Positions 8,898-18,842 of a stretch of DNA of 41,660 nt are shown here, piece by piece (the stretch's first letter is position 1; each line of letters starts with the position of its first letter). The stretch lies in contig RPFO01000383.1 of assembly GCA_009746045.1 (NCBI GenBank), positions 1-41,660 on the forward strand, written 5' to 3'. Below the pieces are notes generated by a model, which was given only the letters and a program-made list of their open reading frames with translations, searched no databases and was not told where the DNA came from. This DNA is from Mesostigma viride. Its lineage: Eukaryota; Streptophyta; Mesostigmatophyceae; Mesostigmatales; Mesostigmataceae. The translations under genes were made by a program, and so were the position numbers.

Positions 8898-9872
8898 TAA
8901 CTCCTATAGTGTACGTCCTTCACAGTCATACTTCCAGATTTGCGGCCTGCGCTGGTCTTCTCTTTGATACTATCCAAAGTACACGTGAATGGCTCGCCCA
9001 CAGGAGTATGGAACAGGAGTATCTGCTACACGTGCGCATGCATGAGCTCGGGTGCGGTGCATTGTCTCGCTGTGTTTGCGCCCCCGAACAACATTTTGCC
9101 GTGGAACTGTACAAGCCACCCACTATGGCCCCTCACTGCAACAGCACTGCCACTAGCGCCAGCAGTAGCAACCAGATCTCCTTGCCACATTCTCCTTGCC
9201 ACAAGTCGACCTTGGTACCCTGTGGCAGTACCACTGCCTAGCCAGGGGCGTGCCACACTGTTAACGCTGGTGAAAGACAACCTGACTAACCACGCAAGCA
9301 AGCCACTCCTTCACTCATCATCCCAAGCTCTAGGCCCAAACGTTGCCCATGCCCCTTCCCTCCCTCTCTCCCCCATGGCCCCTGCGCACCAGTACACTCC
9401 CTGCCGACCCTGTGAGTGCAGCATCCAACCATTTTTGAGGTGGTTGGCTATCAAGTAAACTGCGATGCCTGCTCCAAGCACGCTAAGAATAGAGCAGCCA
9501 CCATCACCGCGACAACACCCCTTGCCGACAGTGACAGCTGGCACCACGTGTGCCCACGACGATGATGAACAGGGCGCCGATGTGCTGGCAAGAAGCATCG
9601 CGGCTATGCTGGTTGTGACATCGCCACCTACACCAACACCTTGGTGAGCATGGCGATCAGCACCTGATGCCAATGGGTGGCGCAACTGGCGGCCGCAACG
9701 TGCGAAACGATCTATGCTACCCGTTCCACGCTTCCACACGCTGACGCCACAACGCTGATGTCACACACTGATGTTACACCGCCAAAGTGGCTGTAGCAAG
9801 AGTTGCATTCGGAGAGATTCCGCGGTCGCGGCAGGCCCCGACCCCCAGCTCTGACCAGCGCATCTCACTTTG
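8898..9872. other. No recognisable gene
   Basis: Several frames of 60-170 codons overlap on both strands, but none has a domain, splice-supported extension or convincing composition. Nothing else is seen. Confidence 0.4.
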
Positions 9873-9897
9873 ACACACATGCGCGCACACACACACG

Positions 9898-9939
<42 letters not shown>

Positions 9940-9956
9940 GACACACACACACAGAC
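9873..9956. repeat. (AC)n microsatellite
   Basis: An almost pure CA dinucleotide repeat with a few interruptions (GCGCG, GAA, AAG). Confidence 0.95.
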
Positions 9957-10190
9957 CCCACCACTATATTGGCCACTTCCATCCGATCTGCTGCCACCAC
10001 TTCCCCTGTCATTCCTCCCCCCTCCCTCCCCCGTCCATCCAGCTTCTATACCTAATTGGGTGATTATCTGTGATTATTCTCAAGTGCCCTCACAATAGTC
10101 TCTTCAGCATAAAACACTTGGCATTCCCTGGACTCATGTCCAGGCACTCGTCTGCTCCTGTCATGAATGACTCCCTCGTCCCACGAAATC

Positions 10191-10274
10191 TACCCTGTGT
10201 CTGTGACATGTGACATGTGACGTGCGATGGAACCTACCCTGTGTCTGTGACACGCGACGTGTGACGTGCGATGG
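10191..10274. repeat. 44-bp tandem duplication
   Basis: TACCCTGTGTCTGTGACA starts at 10191 and recurs at 10235, each copy ending GACGTGCGATGG. The internal GTGACATGTGAC is itself a short tandem. No gene is seen elsewhere between 9957 and 10498. Confidence 0.8.
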
Positions 10275-10498
10275 AATGGAACCGCTTACAATCCCACACT
10301 ATACCCAAGCCCACCAGGCATTCATGCCATAGGCACATGGAACGGAGTCCTGGCCGGGGGGGACGGCACTGGGCAGGACACACAGAGTAAACACATCAGC
10401 GCTAAGGACCAAGAACAGCCAACCAACTGGCCAGAATATGAGGGCGACTCTACATACCGGAGGGACAACACCCTCAGGTCGGGCCTAAGGCCCTCTAT

Positions 10499-12811
10499 CT
10501 AGTGGCCATCCGTCTGGTAAGTGCCACGAGAGGCCAGCAGGACCTCCAGGTAGGCCTGGTAGTGAGCCACATCCTCAACATTGTCATGCCTATCTACAGT
10601 GAGGAAAACATCGGCCCACACGCCGTCAGGAAAGAGGCCCAGGAAGGCCCAGTAATACCTATGCTGCGTGAGGACGACCTGGCCACGGGCCCAGTCCAGA
10701 AAGCCACAGGCAAAGAGGCGAAGGAAAGGCTCTACCGCGATCAGGCAAAGGGCCCGCAGGAGGAGGCAATGATACCGAATCCGAGGGCGCAGACCCGTCG
10801 GGAAGAACAGGTCCACCAGGGGCTCCACGTTGGACGGCCACAACCGGATGTGCCGAACCTCGCGGGAGCGCCACCGACGAACACACTGTCGCGACCCGAA
10901 TGTCTCTAGGTAGTCGCTGGCACGAGGAGGAGGGTGACCGCGGGAGTCTAGACCCTGGCCCGGGATAGGCGCCGGGCGGCGGGCATCCCACTCAAGGATG
11001 GGCTGGAGGACCGTAGTGTACGCCGCACCCGGCACCGCAGGAAACTCTACTGTAAGGGCATCCGAAGCCATAATGCCCAGAGGGGGAGGGTAAGCCCACT
11101 GAAACCCACCGTAGGTGTCCAAGTCGTTGTGGCGCCTCGCCCAGCGATACAGGACGCGCCGGACCAGGATCTCACCCTCGAACACCGGATCAGCTAAAAT
11201 AACCATGTCGAACGGAGGCCGATCAGTCTCAATGGGTAGGCCACGATCCCGGGGCGCCCGACACACCTGGGAGAACCCATAGGACATGGGAGAGATGGCA
11301 AGCTCAGCAGAGGCGCGCGGCAGGTCACACTGTCGGCAGGCGAGTGCGGACATACCATACCCCGGAATGGGCGTGTCACGCGACTCCGGCGTCGCGTGCA
11401 CCACAGAAGGAGCCCTGTCCCGATCACCCTGGGACAACTCCCTGAGGGAATCGGCAGCGCGGGTGGCGCGAGGATCCTGACCGGTGGACCGAACAACCGC
11501 GGCCAAAGACCGCGAGGCCGAAGGAGGAGGGACCGGAGCAGGGGCTGACGCAGGGGCAGGAGCCGACACCGACGCAGGGGGCACTGGTAAAACAGGAGGT
11601 CGCGCCGGACCTGAAGCCAGAGAGGGCCGTGACGGACCCACCAACGACGCAGGCGCGCCGGTCTCCGTTGCCGGTGCACCCTCAGGCCACATGTTGAAAA
11701 TGGGGCCCGTAGGGACAGGCAGTCCTGCATAAGATTGACTACCATCCAGGCCCCAGTCAGGAACCGGAATCCTCTGCGGAGGACCACCCTCCCAAAGTCT
11801 GGGAAGCCCGCTAGTATCGCCAAAGAAACCCCGCGACGTCTGCGCCTGAGCGGGAGGAGGCTCGGAAGCAGCGACGGAGGGCGAGCTAACAGGGGCAGGA
11901 GACTCCCGCGTAGGCGCAGGTAGAGCGGTAACAGGCGCAGAGGCAGCAGGAGTCGCAGGAGCCGCCGGAACCACAGCGACCGCGGGCGCAGGCGGGGGCG
12001 CGGGCGAAGCCGTAGTCGCCGGGGCGACAGAAGGGGTAGGGGGCGCGGATCCAGCCGGCGTGGCCGGGACCTGCGCCTGGGCCGCAAGGAAGGCCCCAAA
12101 CGCCGTGGTCAAAGACTGGATCTGAGCCTGCATAGCCGAGACCGTCGCCGAAAGAGGATCAGGCAAACCCGAAGGGGTAGGCTCCACTGCGACATCCCGG
12201 GTCGACCGAGGGGACGACGGGACCGGAGAGGGAGGGACAGACACCGAGGAGGCGGACGCAGCGCTCGAGGCAGAATAATCTGGAGTATAATGTACCTCGG
12301 CTGGGGCGCCCGAAGGGGTAGGACCACTAACCGCTAGTCCCGCCGACTGATCAGCTATCTCCATGAACTCTACGGCCCGTAAAAGGTCGCAGGGGTTCTC
12401 GTCTACCTCAGCATCACCCTCAGCTGGAAGCCACGGGAACACCTCCCGTAGGCAGGTACGGCCCACAGGAGTGGAGAGGTAGGAGAACACACGGCAACAC
12501 CGGAGAACCGCATCTATCTGCCCCAAGGCGGGACAGCTGGAACCACACCCCAACAAACAGTGTCCGGCATCATCGAAACCGTGCAGGACAAGCTGGTGCG
12601 GCTCATCAGGGGAAGGACCATACCACGTGACCCCGAAGAGGGCCGCCCTGACTAAGCTCGCATGTTGGGCCTGAAGGGCCGGCTGCACAACGCCACCCCG
12701 GTAACATGATCGCGACACCCAACGGCCCGGAAGGGCCTCGAAATACAGCTCAGGGTCCGGTAGGGGCAGGGACGGCAGCGGGCTCTCAGCCGGAGGGGTA
12801 GGCTCTGTCAT
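10499..12811 (-). CDS. GC-rich extra ORF after integrase, unknown function, 770 residues
   Basis: The best start is the ATG at 12811 (MTEPTPPAESPLPSLP). The frame is open back to an ATG at 12937 inside the integrase end, but those 42 codons are Cys/Arg-rich and unlike the rest. Just before 12811 the minus strand reads a long pyrimidine tract ending CCGCAG, a good 3' splice site. The N-terminal 130 residues form a Cys-rich domain (HCLLGCGSSCPAL, RCCRVFSYLS). Residues about 150-470 are Pro/Ala/Ser-rich and disordered. The C-terminal 270 residues look folded (CRQCDLPRASAEL, PPFDMVILADPVFEGE, LLLRALCLIAVEPFLRLF). GC content is far above gag-pol. It occupies the env position, but no signal peptide or convincing membrane anchor is seen. 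It may be a captured gene, or part of another element joined at 12890. Confidence 0.7.
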   Translation of the reverse strand: MTEPTPPAESPLPSLPLPDPELYFEALPGRWVSRSCYRGGVVQPALQAQHASLVRAALFGVTWYGPSPDEPHQLVLHGFDDAGHCLLGCGSSCPALGQIDAVLRCCRVFSYLSTPVGRTCLREVFPWLPAEGDAEVDENPCDLLRAVEFMEIADQSAGLAVSGPTPSGAPAEVHYTPDYSASSAASASSVSVPPSPVPSSPRSTRDVAVEPTPSGLPDPLSATVSAMQAQIQSLTTAFGAFLAAQAQVPATPAGSAPPTPSVAPATTASPAPPPAPAVAVVPAAPATPAASAPVTALPAPTRESPAPVSSPSVAASEPPPAQAQTSRGFFGDTSGLPRLWEGGPPQRIPVPDWGLDGSQSYAGLPVPTGPIFNMWPEGAPATETGAPASLVGPSRPSLASGPARPPVLPVPPASVSAPAPASAPAPVPPPSASRSLAAVVRSTGQDPRATRAADSLRELSQGDRDRAPSVVHATPESRDTPIPGYGMSALACRQCDLPRASAELAISPMSYGFSQVCRAPRDRGLPIETDRPPFDMVILADPVFEGEILVRRVLYRWARRHNDLDTYGGFQWAYPPPLGIMASDALTVEFPAVPGAAYTTVLQPILEWDARRPAPIPGQGLDSRGHPPPRASDYLETFGSRQCVRRWRSREVRHIRLWPSNVEPLVDLFFPTGLRPRIRYHCLLLRALCLIAVEPFLRLFACGFLDWARGQVVLTQHRYYWAFLGLFPDGVWADVFLTVDRHDNVEDVAHYQAYLEVLLASRGTYQTDGH

Positions 12812-12816
12812 GACGG

Positions 12817-12840
12817 CTGCGGAGGGGAGGGGACAACCAA
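12817..12840 (-). other. Candidate 3' splice site before the extra ORF
   Basis: On the minus strand a pyrimidine-rich run (TTGTCCCCTCCCCTCCGCAG) ends with AG at 12818-12817, six bases before the ATG at 12811. This would suit expression of the extra ORF from a spliced subgenomic RNA. Confidence 0.4.
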
Positions 12841-12887
12841 CCACCCGTCGACAGCAGACATAACATAAGAGAGGAGAAGGCCTACGA

Positions 12888-14414
12888 CTAGAGCTTGTGC
12901 AGGGTTTTATATTCCTGCAGCAGGCGACTACACCCATCTAGCTCACTCTCCGTATACCAAACCTTATCTACTTCACTACGAGCATACATCCACTTCACTT
13001 TATACTGACGCTGGGTACCGCGGCCCTTTTTGATATCTCGATGGGCCACGATGCTTTCTACTTCGTCTTCTACTTCCCCAGTGTCAGGATTATGCTCTAA
13101 AGGGGCAGGCGCTAACTCCCTGCCAGCGAACGTACTAGGGTGGTACAGTTTAAGCTGGCTCCTATGGAAGGTGTTTGAATGCGTTTGCCAAGAGGTAGGG
13201 ATATCGACCTTATACAAGAAATTTCCTACCCTAGACAACACATGGAAGGGTCCTAAGAAGGCAGGCCTAAGTTTGACCTTCAGTTCTGCTTCAAACTTAT
13301 GAGCAAAACGGCCAACACGGGGGCCTTCTACTAATACTAGATCTCCTACTTCTATCTCAGGTGCTCGTCTATCTAAGGAGGCACGCAACCTAGCAAGGTA
13401 CTTAGCCTGAGCTTTTTGATACCCTGAGATCGCGTGGTCATGAGCAGTTTTCATTCTATCTAGTAAGGACTGTACACCTTCTACAGTATCTCGGGACACA
13501 TCATCCTTGTCCCGTAGAGGACTAGCTAAGAGAGAGGTAGGGGTAAGGGGCTGTCTCCCAGTATCTAAGAAGAAGGGCGTATATCCATGCGCAGCTTGGG
13601 GACAATTGTTGAGGGAGAACTCTACCAAACATAAATAATCCTCCCAATCACTACCCGAGCCATTAACATAGTGCCTAAGCGCTTCTTCTACTACTCTATT
13701 AAGACGCTCTACTAAATGAGAGGAGGAGGAGTGGTAGGCAGTACCGTAGGTAACCTTGGTACCGATGGCAGCGAAAAACTGCTGCCAAAAATCTGAGGTA
13801 AATAATTTATCCTTATCACTAATAAACTGCCTACTCAATCCATGATATCTATATACATTATTGAGGTATAGGCGTGCGCAATCACGTGCGGTGAGTTCTA
13901 AAGGACACGGCACAAGATGGCACATACGAGTAAAACGATCTATGAACACAAGGATTTGGGCATTGCCCCTATCATTCTTTCTAAAAGGTCCTACAAAATC
14001 CATCATGATAGAATCCCAAGGCATGATAGGGTCAGGCAAGGTCCTAGGTTCTGCTATCTGTCCTACATTATTGGGTTTCATTTCCTGGCAAGATTGACAA
14101 GTTCTAACATACTCATCCACATCCTTATAAAGGGAAGGCCAGTAATAAGAGCGGGCTACTAGGTCCCGTACCCGTTTACCACCCTGGTGAGCAGCTAAGT
14201 CATGCAACTCAAAGAGCAAGGAGGAGCGACAGATAGGAGGGACATACAGGCGCCATTGAGGGGGAGAATCTGCTATCTGCACATATAAAAACCCACCTAC
14301 AAATTTACAAGGGTGCTTGCCTAATTGTTGGGGATGTGCAGCAATGGCAGCTAATGCTTCCGGCTCAGTGGCCGTAAATCTACTAATAAGGCGTTCAAGA
14401 TCAGAGGTAGGCAT
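12888..14414 (-). CDS. Integrase with C-terminal chromodomain
   Basis: This 508-residue ORF has an HHCC zinc module (ELHDLAAHQGGKRVRDL, then CQSCQEMK). The catalytic core follows with WDSIMMDFVGPF, QFISDKDKLFTSDFW and HLVERLNRVVEEALRHYV, giving the D, D and E residues. Near 400-430 is VLSRVGNFLYKVDIP, a typical post-core barrel. The last 60 residues, DEVESIVAHRDIKKGRG followed by YKVKWMYARSE and a terminal helix, match a chromodomain, the targeting module of chromoviruses. The usual HPQTDGQ before the catalytic Glu is replaced by HSSSSH. The frame is open upstream of 14414 back to the heptamer at about 14565, so the ATG at 14414 need not be the start. Confidence 0.92.
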   Translation of the reverse strand: MPTSDLERLISRFTATEPEALAAIAAHPQQLGKHPCKFVGGFLYVQIADSPPQWRLYVPPICRSSLLFELHDLAAHQGGKRVRDLVARSYYWPSLYKDVDEYVRTCQSCQEMKPNNVGQIAEPRTLPDPIMPWDSIMMDFVGPFRKNDRGNAQILVFIDRFTRMCHLVPCPLELTARDCARLYLNNVYRYHGLSRQFISDKDKLFTSDFWQQFFAAIGTKVTYGTAYHSSSSHLVERLNRVVEEALRHYVNGSGSDWEDYLCLVEFSLNNCPQAAHGYTPFFLDTGRQPLTPTSLLASPLRDKDDVSRDTVEGVQSLLDRMKTAHDHAISGYQKAQAKYLARLRASLDRRAPEIEVGDLVLVEGPRVGRFAHKFEAELKVKLRPAFLGPFHVLSRVGNFLYKVDIPTSWQTHSNTFHRSQLKLYHPSTFAGRELAPAPLEHNPDTGEVEDEVESIVAHRDIKKGRGTQRQYKVKWMYARSEVDKVWYTESELDGCSRLLQEYKTLHKL

Positions 14415-14524
14415 CGCTACAGAAGTATCCAGAACAGGTTTAAAGAGATCTCCTACCGCCTTGCCGAAGAGAAGGGGAGGTCCTAGGGGGACTACGTTTT
14501 CATAAGACTTTCCTGACCTAGTCG

Positions 14525-17034
14525 CTATATGGCTAAGCGGTATAGAAATTTTATTTTTCCCCTCCCCCCCACCGAGGCCACAGGAAGGGCCTCACACGGG
14601 AGAGAGAGTCCTACGTGAGAAAGGAGATCAGGCATGCGAACAGCTGTATGAAAGAGGTAGGCATAGGAATCATCATCAGGTAGTTCACCATAAGGGGTTA
14701 CACCCATAGTAGTAGGAACTAGAGTAATATTGAGAACATCAAGGTCCTCGAAGAAGGAATAGTCTGCACGACGAGAGAGTGCATCTGGTACTATGTTATC
14801 TACACCCTTGACATACTGAAGTTTAAAAGGGGAAAACTGTGCTAAAAATTCCATCCAGCGCGCTTGCCGAGGGGTAAGGTTGGGTTGGGAGAGAAGATGG
14901 GTAAGGGGACGATGATCCGTTTGGATAACTAACCTATAAGGATCTAGCTCACAGGGTTCATTCAGGCAGACATCAAATTGAGCACCTTTAAGGAAGTGCT
15001 GCCACGCGTGGCAACAATACACCACCGCTAAGAGTTCCTGCTGGTGGACGGGATAGTTACGCTCCGCAGGGAGCATTGTCCTAGAGATATATTCAATTGG
15101 CTGTAAGCCCTGACCCTGATCCTGGAGAAGGACACCACCTATAGCTACTTTACTAGCATCTGTAGCCACAACAAAGGGTTTAGTAGTATCCGGTAGGATG
15201 AGTACAGGAGGGGAAAGGAGTAGGGATTTTAGGCACTGAAAAGCAGACTGACACTCACTACTCCAAACAAAGGGGATATCCTTCTTTAATAAATGATTAA
15301 TAGGGGCTGCTATAGTGGCGAAACGCGGGATAAAACGCCTATAGTAAGAAGCAATTCCTAGGAAACTACGTACACCTTTAACGTCGGTAGGAGTAGGCCA
15401 TTCCTGAATTGACTTAGTTTTATCCGGGTCGGTAGCGACCCCGGCATCTGACAGAACGTGCCCTAAAAATGGGACACTCCTACCCGAACGCACTTTAGCA
15501 CGGCGCGCCCACAAAGAATTTTCAGCCATTATTTCTAATACTTTCTTTAAATCACGTAGGTGCGTTTCAAAATCAGGAGAGTAAATAAGAATATCATCTA
15601 AGTAAGCTTGAGCACAAGAACGGTCATGCTCAGATAAAGAAACAGAGGAGAAGGAGGGATCCTTTAGATCAGAGGACACCTGAGGAAGATGAGAATTTCC
15701 CATAACAGGTCTAAGCACTTCATTCATTAACATTTGAAAAGAGGCAGGCGAGTTACAGAGTCCCATAGCCGCTACTCTAAACTGGTAATGACCAAAAGGG
15801 GTAGCAAAGGCGGTTTTATGGCAATCCTCAGGAGCTATCCGCAACTGCCAAAAACCATCCGCACAATCCAGTACTGTGAAACAAGTGGAACCTTTAACCT
15901 TATTAAATATATCGTCAATACGAGGTAGAGGGTATTTAGATTTCACAGTAATATCATTCAACTTCCTATAATCAGTAACTAGGCGAAACTTGCCATTTGG
16001 CTTAGGAACTAACAGGACACCAGCTGAGTAGGGGGAGTTACTAGGCTCTATCAATCCTGCTTCTAATAATGACACTAAAATCTGTTTTAGTTCCTTTAAC
16101 TCGGTAGGGCCCATTCTATACATCGGAGAGTGCGTAGGAACTGCACCGTCCTTGATAACTACACGGTGTAAAACAGAACGAGGAGGAGGATAAGAAGGAG
16201 TCTTTTCTTCAAATACTTTTGAGGAATCTATCACAGCCATGTATCTTACTATTTCATTTTCAGTAAATCCTACTCCTATTGTATCCACTGTATTTACATC
16301 TATATCCACACTATTGTTAGTGCTAGGTATCTGTTGTACTTCTAACTGAAGGAACATACATAATAGGTATCCATTTTGCTTTAATTCAGAACGTAATTCG
16401 TCATTTGACATTATTACTTCAGGTATAGGTCTTACAGGAGGATCAACAGGTGTAGGAGGAGTAATATCTACCAAGGATAAATTTTCCAATCTATAATGAC
16501 GTTCAGGTACCCAGTAAGAGCTATCTGGAAACCAAATGACCATGGTATCATAATTAATAGTAATCTTATTATCCTGGTGCCAATCTAATCCTAGTAATAC
16601 ATCAGCGGTAGTGATAGGGCCTATAGTGGCCGTCAGGTTGACAGTACGTCCTTGTATAACCATGGGAAGGGACACCGTACCCGGGGAATGACTGGTGCGA
16701 CCATCAGCATAATGAACAGTAACGGGTTTGGTGTGAGGGGTAGGGACTAGTCCTAAACGTCTAACTAGGGCCTCGCTCACAAAGGAGCTAGCCGCACCGC
16801 TATCTACCAACACAGAGACATTCAAGAGTTCATCAGCATGCAAGAAGGGGTCTACAACAGTGTGAGGGACGGTTAAACCACCATTCAAGAACATAAGAGG
16901 ACGCACACGTAGTGGTAGGGATGATTCAGCTCCTACAGAGGTTATAAAAACAGGCAAGCAAAAATTAATATCTGGGGTACTATCTAAGGACCTGTCCAGG
17001 TTACCCCCGGCTGACAGGCCTACTGTTCCCCCTC
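14525..17034 (-). CDS. pol: Pol: protease, reverse transcriptase and RNase H
   Basis: Counting residues from 16957, the protease DSGAASSFV is at about 52. RT follows: PYSAGVLLVPKPNGKFRLVTD (about 310-330), FTVLDCADGFWQL with the first catalytic Asp, AMGLCNSPASFQ, and YLDDILIYS (about 448) with the DD pair. RNase H has VVATDASKVAIGGVL (about 595), ELLAVV and TDHRPLTHLL (about 680), ending near VPDALSR. The order PR-RT-RH and FLGHVLS place it in Ty3/gypsy. The frame has no ATG at its head and is open back to the heptamer at 17035, so it is expected as a frameshift fusion product. It ends at 14525 shortly after a second G heptamer; integrase follows in the -1 frame. All catalytic residues looked for are present. 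Confidence 0.93.
14562..14568 (-). promoter_or_regulatory. Putative -1 frameshift heptamer, RNase H to integrase
   Basis: GTG GGG GGG AGG in the pol frame contains G_GGG_GGG (about 14568-14562). A -1 slip gives GAG GGG AAA and then a frame open without a stop into the integrase ORF. The pol frame itself stops at 14525. The sequence after the run (AGGGGA) resembles that after the upstream heptamer. Confidence 0.5.
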
Positions 17035-17370
17035 CCCCCCCAAATCCATAGGAACGAACCCCGAAGAAGACCCTGGCGGAAAAGCCACTGCTGGAGGGTC
17101 ACGAGGGATTGAAGAGGGTGCGGGAGCCTGATTATCATAGGGGAACCCTGGGGATCCTGTCTGCACAGCATTCAGCCTACTAGGGGTAGCTGAAGGAATG
17201 CGTCCTGAAGTGGGACGAATAGGAGCACGCTGAGGGGTACGAGGAGGGCGAGCGTCGGGATGAGGGGGAGCACCCGAAAGGAACTTGGGGCATTCACGTT
17301 TAAGGTGACCTACTTCCTTACAATGATAGCAGGTAATATGAGAGACATCCAGAGCTGAAAGGTCAGTCAC
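17020..17370 (-). CDS. Nucleocapsid-like CCHC zinc-knuckle ORF
   Basis: The frame is open from about 17396 and carries CYHCKEVGHLKREC, a C-x2-C-x4-H-x4-C knuckle. A Pro-rich tail follows and ends MDLGGEGEQ at TAG 17022-17020. The knuckle binds genomic RNA as the nucleocapsid. It is normally the C-terminus of Gag; here it lies one frame off from Gag, overlapping Gag's end by a few codons. Near its own end, TTG GGG GGG GAG forms an in-frame G_GGG_GGG heptamer (17041-17035). A -1 slip there enters the protease-RT frame directly. Confidence 0.85.
   Translation of the reverse strand: MTDLSALDVSHITCYHCKEVGHLKRECPKFLSGAPPHPDARPPRTPQRAPIRPTSGRIPSATPSRLNAVQTGSPGFPYDNQAPAPSSIPRDPPAVAFPPGSSSGFVPMDLGGEGEQ
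17035..17041 (-). promoter_or_regulatory. Putative -1 ribosomal frameshift heptamer, CCHC ORF to pol
   Basis: The heptamer G GGG GGG stands in the zero frame after TT, within a run of eight G. Shifting by -1 moves from the CCHC frame into the pol frame, which is open from 17035 through the whole protease-RT ORF. The CCHC frame itself stops 13 bases later. Confidence 0.5.
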
Positions 17371-17387
17371 ACAGATATCTAATTCTT

Positions 17388-18749
17388 CTACATAGGAGTT
17401 TCCTCCTCAGGGGTAAGGCTTATATTATTAATACGGGAACGGGTAGGAAGAGAAGGTGTGGAGAAGAAATCTGCTACTCGTAAAAGATGCTGACGCACAT
17501 GCTTGAGGGGCAGGTCAGTAAAACGGTAGGCAGAGAACTGGCGCTTGACTTCACGCAATAAGGGTCTACTGAGGCCCTGAAGGAAGCGAGCACGTACTTC
17601 TGCACCCGACAAATCCCTAATTCGTACCATCTGAGCATCAAACTCTTTCATATATTCTTTGAAGGACTTGGTACCCTGCTGCAAGGTGCCAAAGGATAAT
17701 CTATCCTGCCAATCTGCATCGGGAGGGACTAAATGGTTCTCTAAACGCTTGAACAATTCTGCTACAGAGTTTGGGTAGGCATGAGAGGCAAGAGACTCAC
17801 ACTGGATGAGGTTAGCAAGTTCAGGAGTAATGCAGGTAGTAAGATAATGAGGAACTAGTACAGCATCAGAGAGGCGCCACCTATTGTGGTTCTGCCAGGA
17901 CTCTGTGTTCTGGGTGAGCAACATAATGAAGGTGAAAAACTGTTGAGGGGTAGACTTGACATCCAGCTTAGGAAGGTTGGCAAAGAGGGGAAGAGCAGGA
18001 GGCTTAGGGGGATTAGAAGAATCAGTTTTTCCCATAGGGCCACTATCTTCCACTGCTACATAAGCGGGATAGAAGGAAGGGATAGGAAAAGTCTTGGGTA
18101 GGGGTCTAGAGGGAGCCACCGTTTCCGGATGGTGCCCATAGGAGAAGGGGACAGTATATTGCTCACGAAGAGAGGAATAGGCAAAATGATCATAATTCCT
18201 ATCATCTAGGGGCATGGTACTGAAATCATTATTAACTTCTAAATCAGCCACACGGGTAGGAACCTGGGCAGCCTCATAGGCCGTCTCAGGGTAGGACCAG
18301 GAAGCAGGTGGGAAAAAGGGGACTGCACTAGGGCGCCCAGAAGGGCCGACAGGGGCCGAGGTACGACCCGTGTTAATAGCAGGCATTGAAGGCACAGGGT
18401 GGGAAGGAGGCCTAGGAGCATTGTTAGTGTGTGAGGACCTGCTGGAGGGGTGAGCCAAGGTTGCAGAAGGGGCAGGGGCCTGGTTCACAACGAAAGAAGG
18501 TTCCTCACTAAATCTGACTTGGGAAATACGTTGTTCATAGGTAGGTGGGGTAATTGAGGGACGACGGCGACCACCAGCAACAGGAGAAGGCGGTGAGGTA
18601 CGCAGAATACCTTGAGGAGTGAGATGGTGTACCGTTTCCAAGGAGTCCCGTCGGTTACCACGAGTATTGTTATTGTTAATGTTATTAGTAGTAGTATTAT
18701 TATTATTATTGGTAGGTATAGGCGACATATCTCCACCCACTGGATCCAT
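17388..18749 (-). CDS. gag: Gag polyprotein
   Basis: A 453-residue protein starting ATGGATCCAG at 18749. Residues 1-30 hold Asn/Thr runs (ATT repeats in the DNA), and 30-200 are Pro/Ser-rich and disordered. From about 230 comes a Retrotrans_gag-like capsid region: FTFIMLLTQNTESWQNHNRW, then W(Q)DRLSFGTLQQGTKSFKEYM, and RFLQGLSRPLLREVKRQF near 400. That order (QG...S..EY...F, then F..GL) is the usual Ty3 capsid signature. Gag forms the virus-like particle. The frame stops at 17388, and the CCHC knuckle follows in the -1 frame in a separate ORF. No good slippery heptamer was found at that junction, so a mutation or indel is possible there. Confidence 0.88.
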   Translation of the reverse strand: MDPVGGDMSPIPTNNNNNTTTNNINNNNTRGNRRDSLETVHHLTPQGILRTSPPSPVAGGRRRPSITPPTYEQRISQVRFSEEPSFVVNQAPAPSATLAHPSSRSSHTNNAPRPPSHPVPSMPAINTGRTSAPVGPSGRPSAVPFFPPASWSYPETAYEAAQVPTRVADLEVNNDFSTMPLDDRNYDHFAYSSLREQYTVPFSYGHHPETVAPSRPLPKTFPIPSFYPAYVAVEDSGPMGKTDSSNPPKPPALPLFANLPKLDVKSTPQQFFTFIMLLTQNTESWQNHNRWRLSDAVLVPHYLTTCITPELANLIQCESLASHAYPNSVAELFKRLENHLVPPDADWQDRLSFGTLQQGTKSFKEYMKEFDAQMVRIRDLSGAEVRARFLQGLSRPLLREVKRQFSAYRFTDLPLKHVRQHLLRVADFFSTPSLPTRSRINNISLTPEEETPM

Positions 18750-18842
18750 CTTTAATTACGTAAAGGAATAGGAATCAAAAGAAGAAAGCAACAAAAGAAA
18801 AAGGAAAAACCTTGAAGGTCTGCAGCAGGAACAAAATTAAAA

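Noticed and set aside
11194-12099. 301-codon Arg/Leu/Pro-rich minus-strand frame
   Set aside because: A shadow of the GC-rich extra ORF in another frame of the same strand.
10499-12811. Retroviral-type envelope gene
   Set aside because: The position fits, but I see no signal peptide, fusion peptide, cleavage site or clear terminal membrane anchor.
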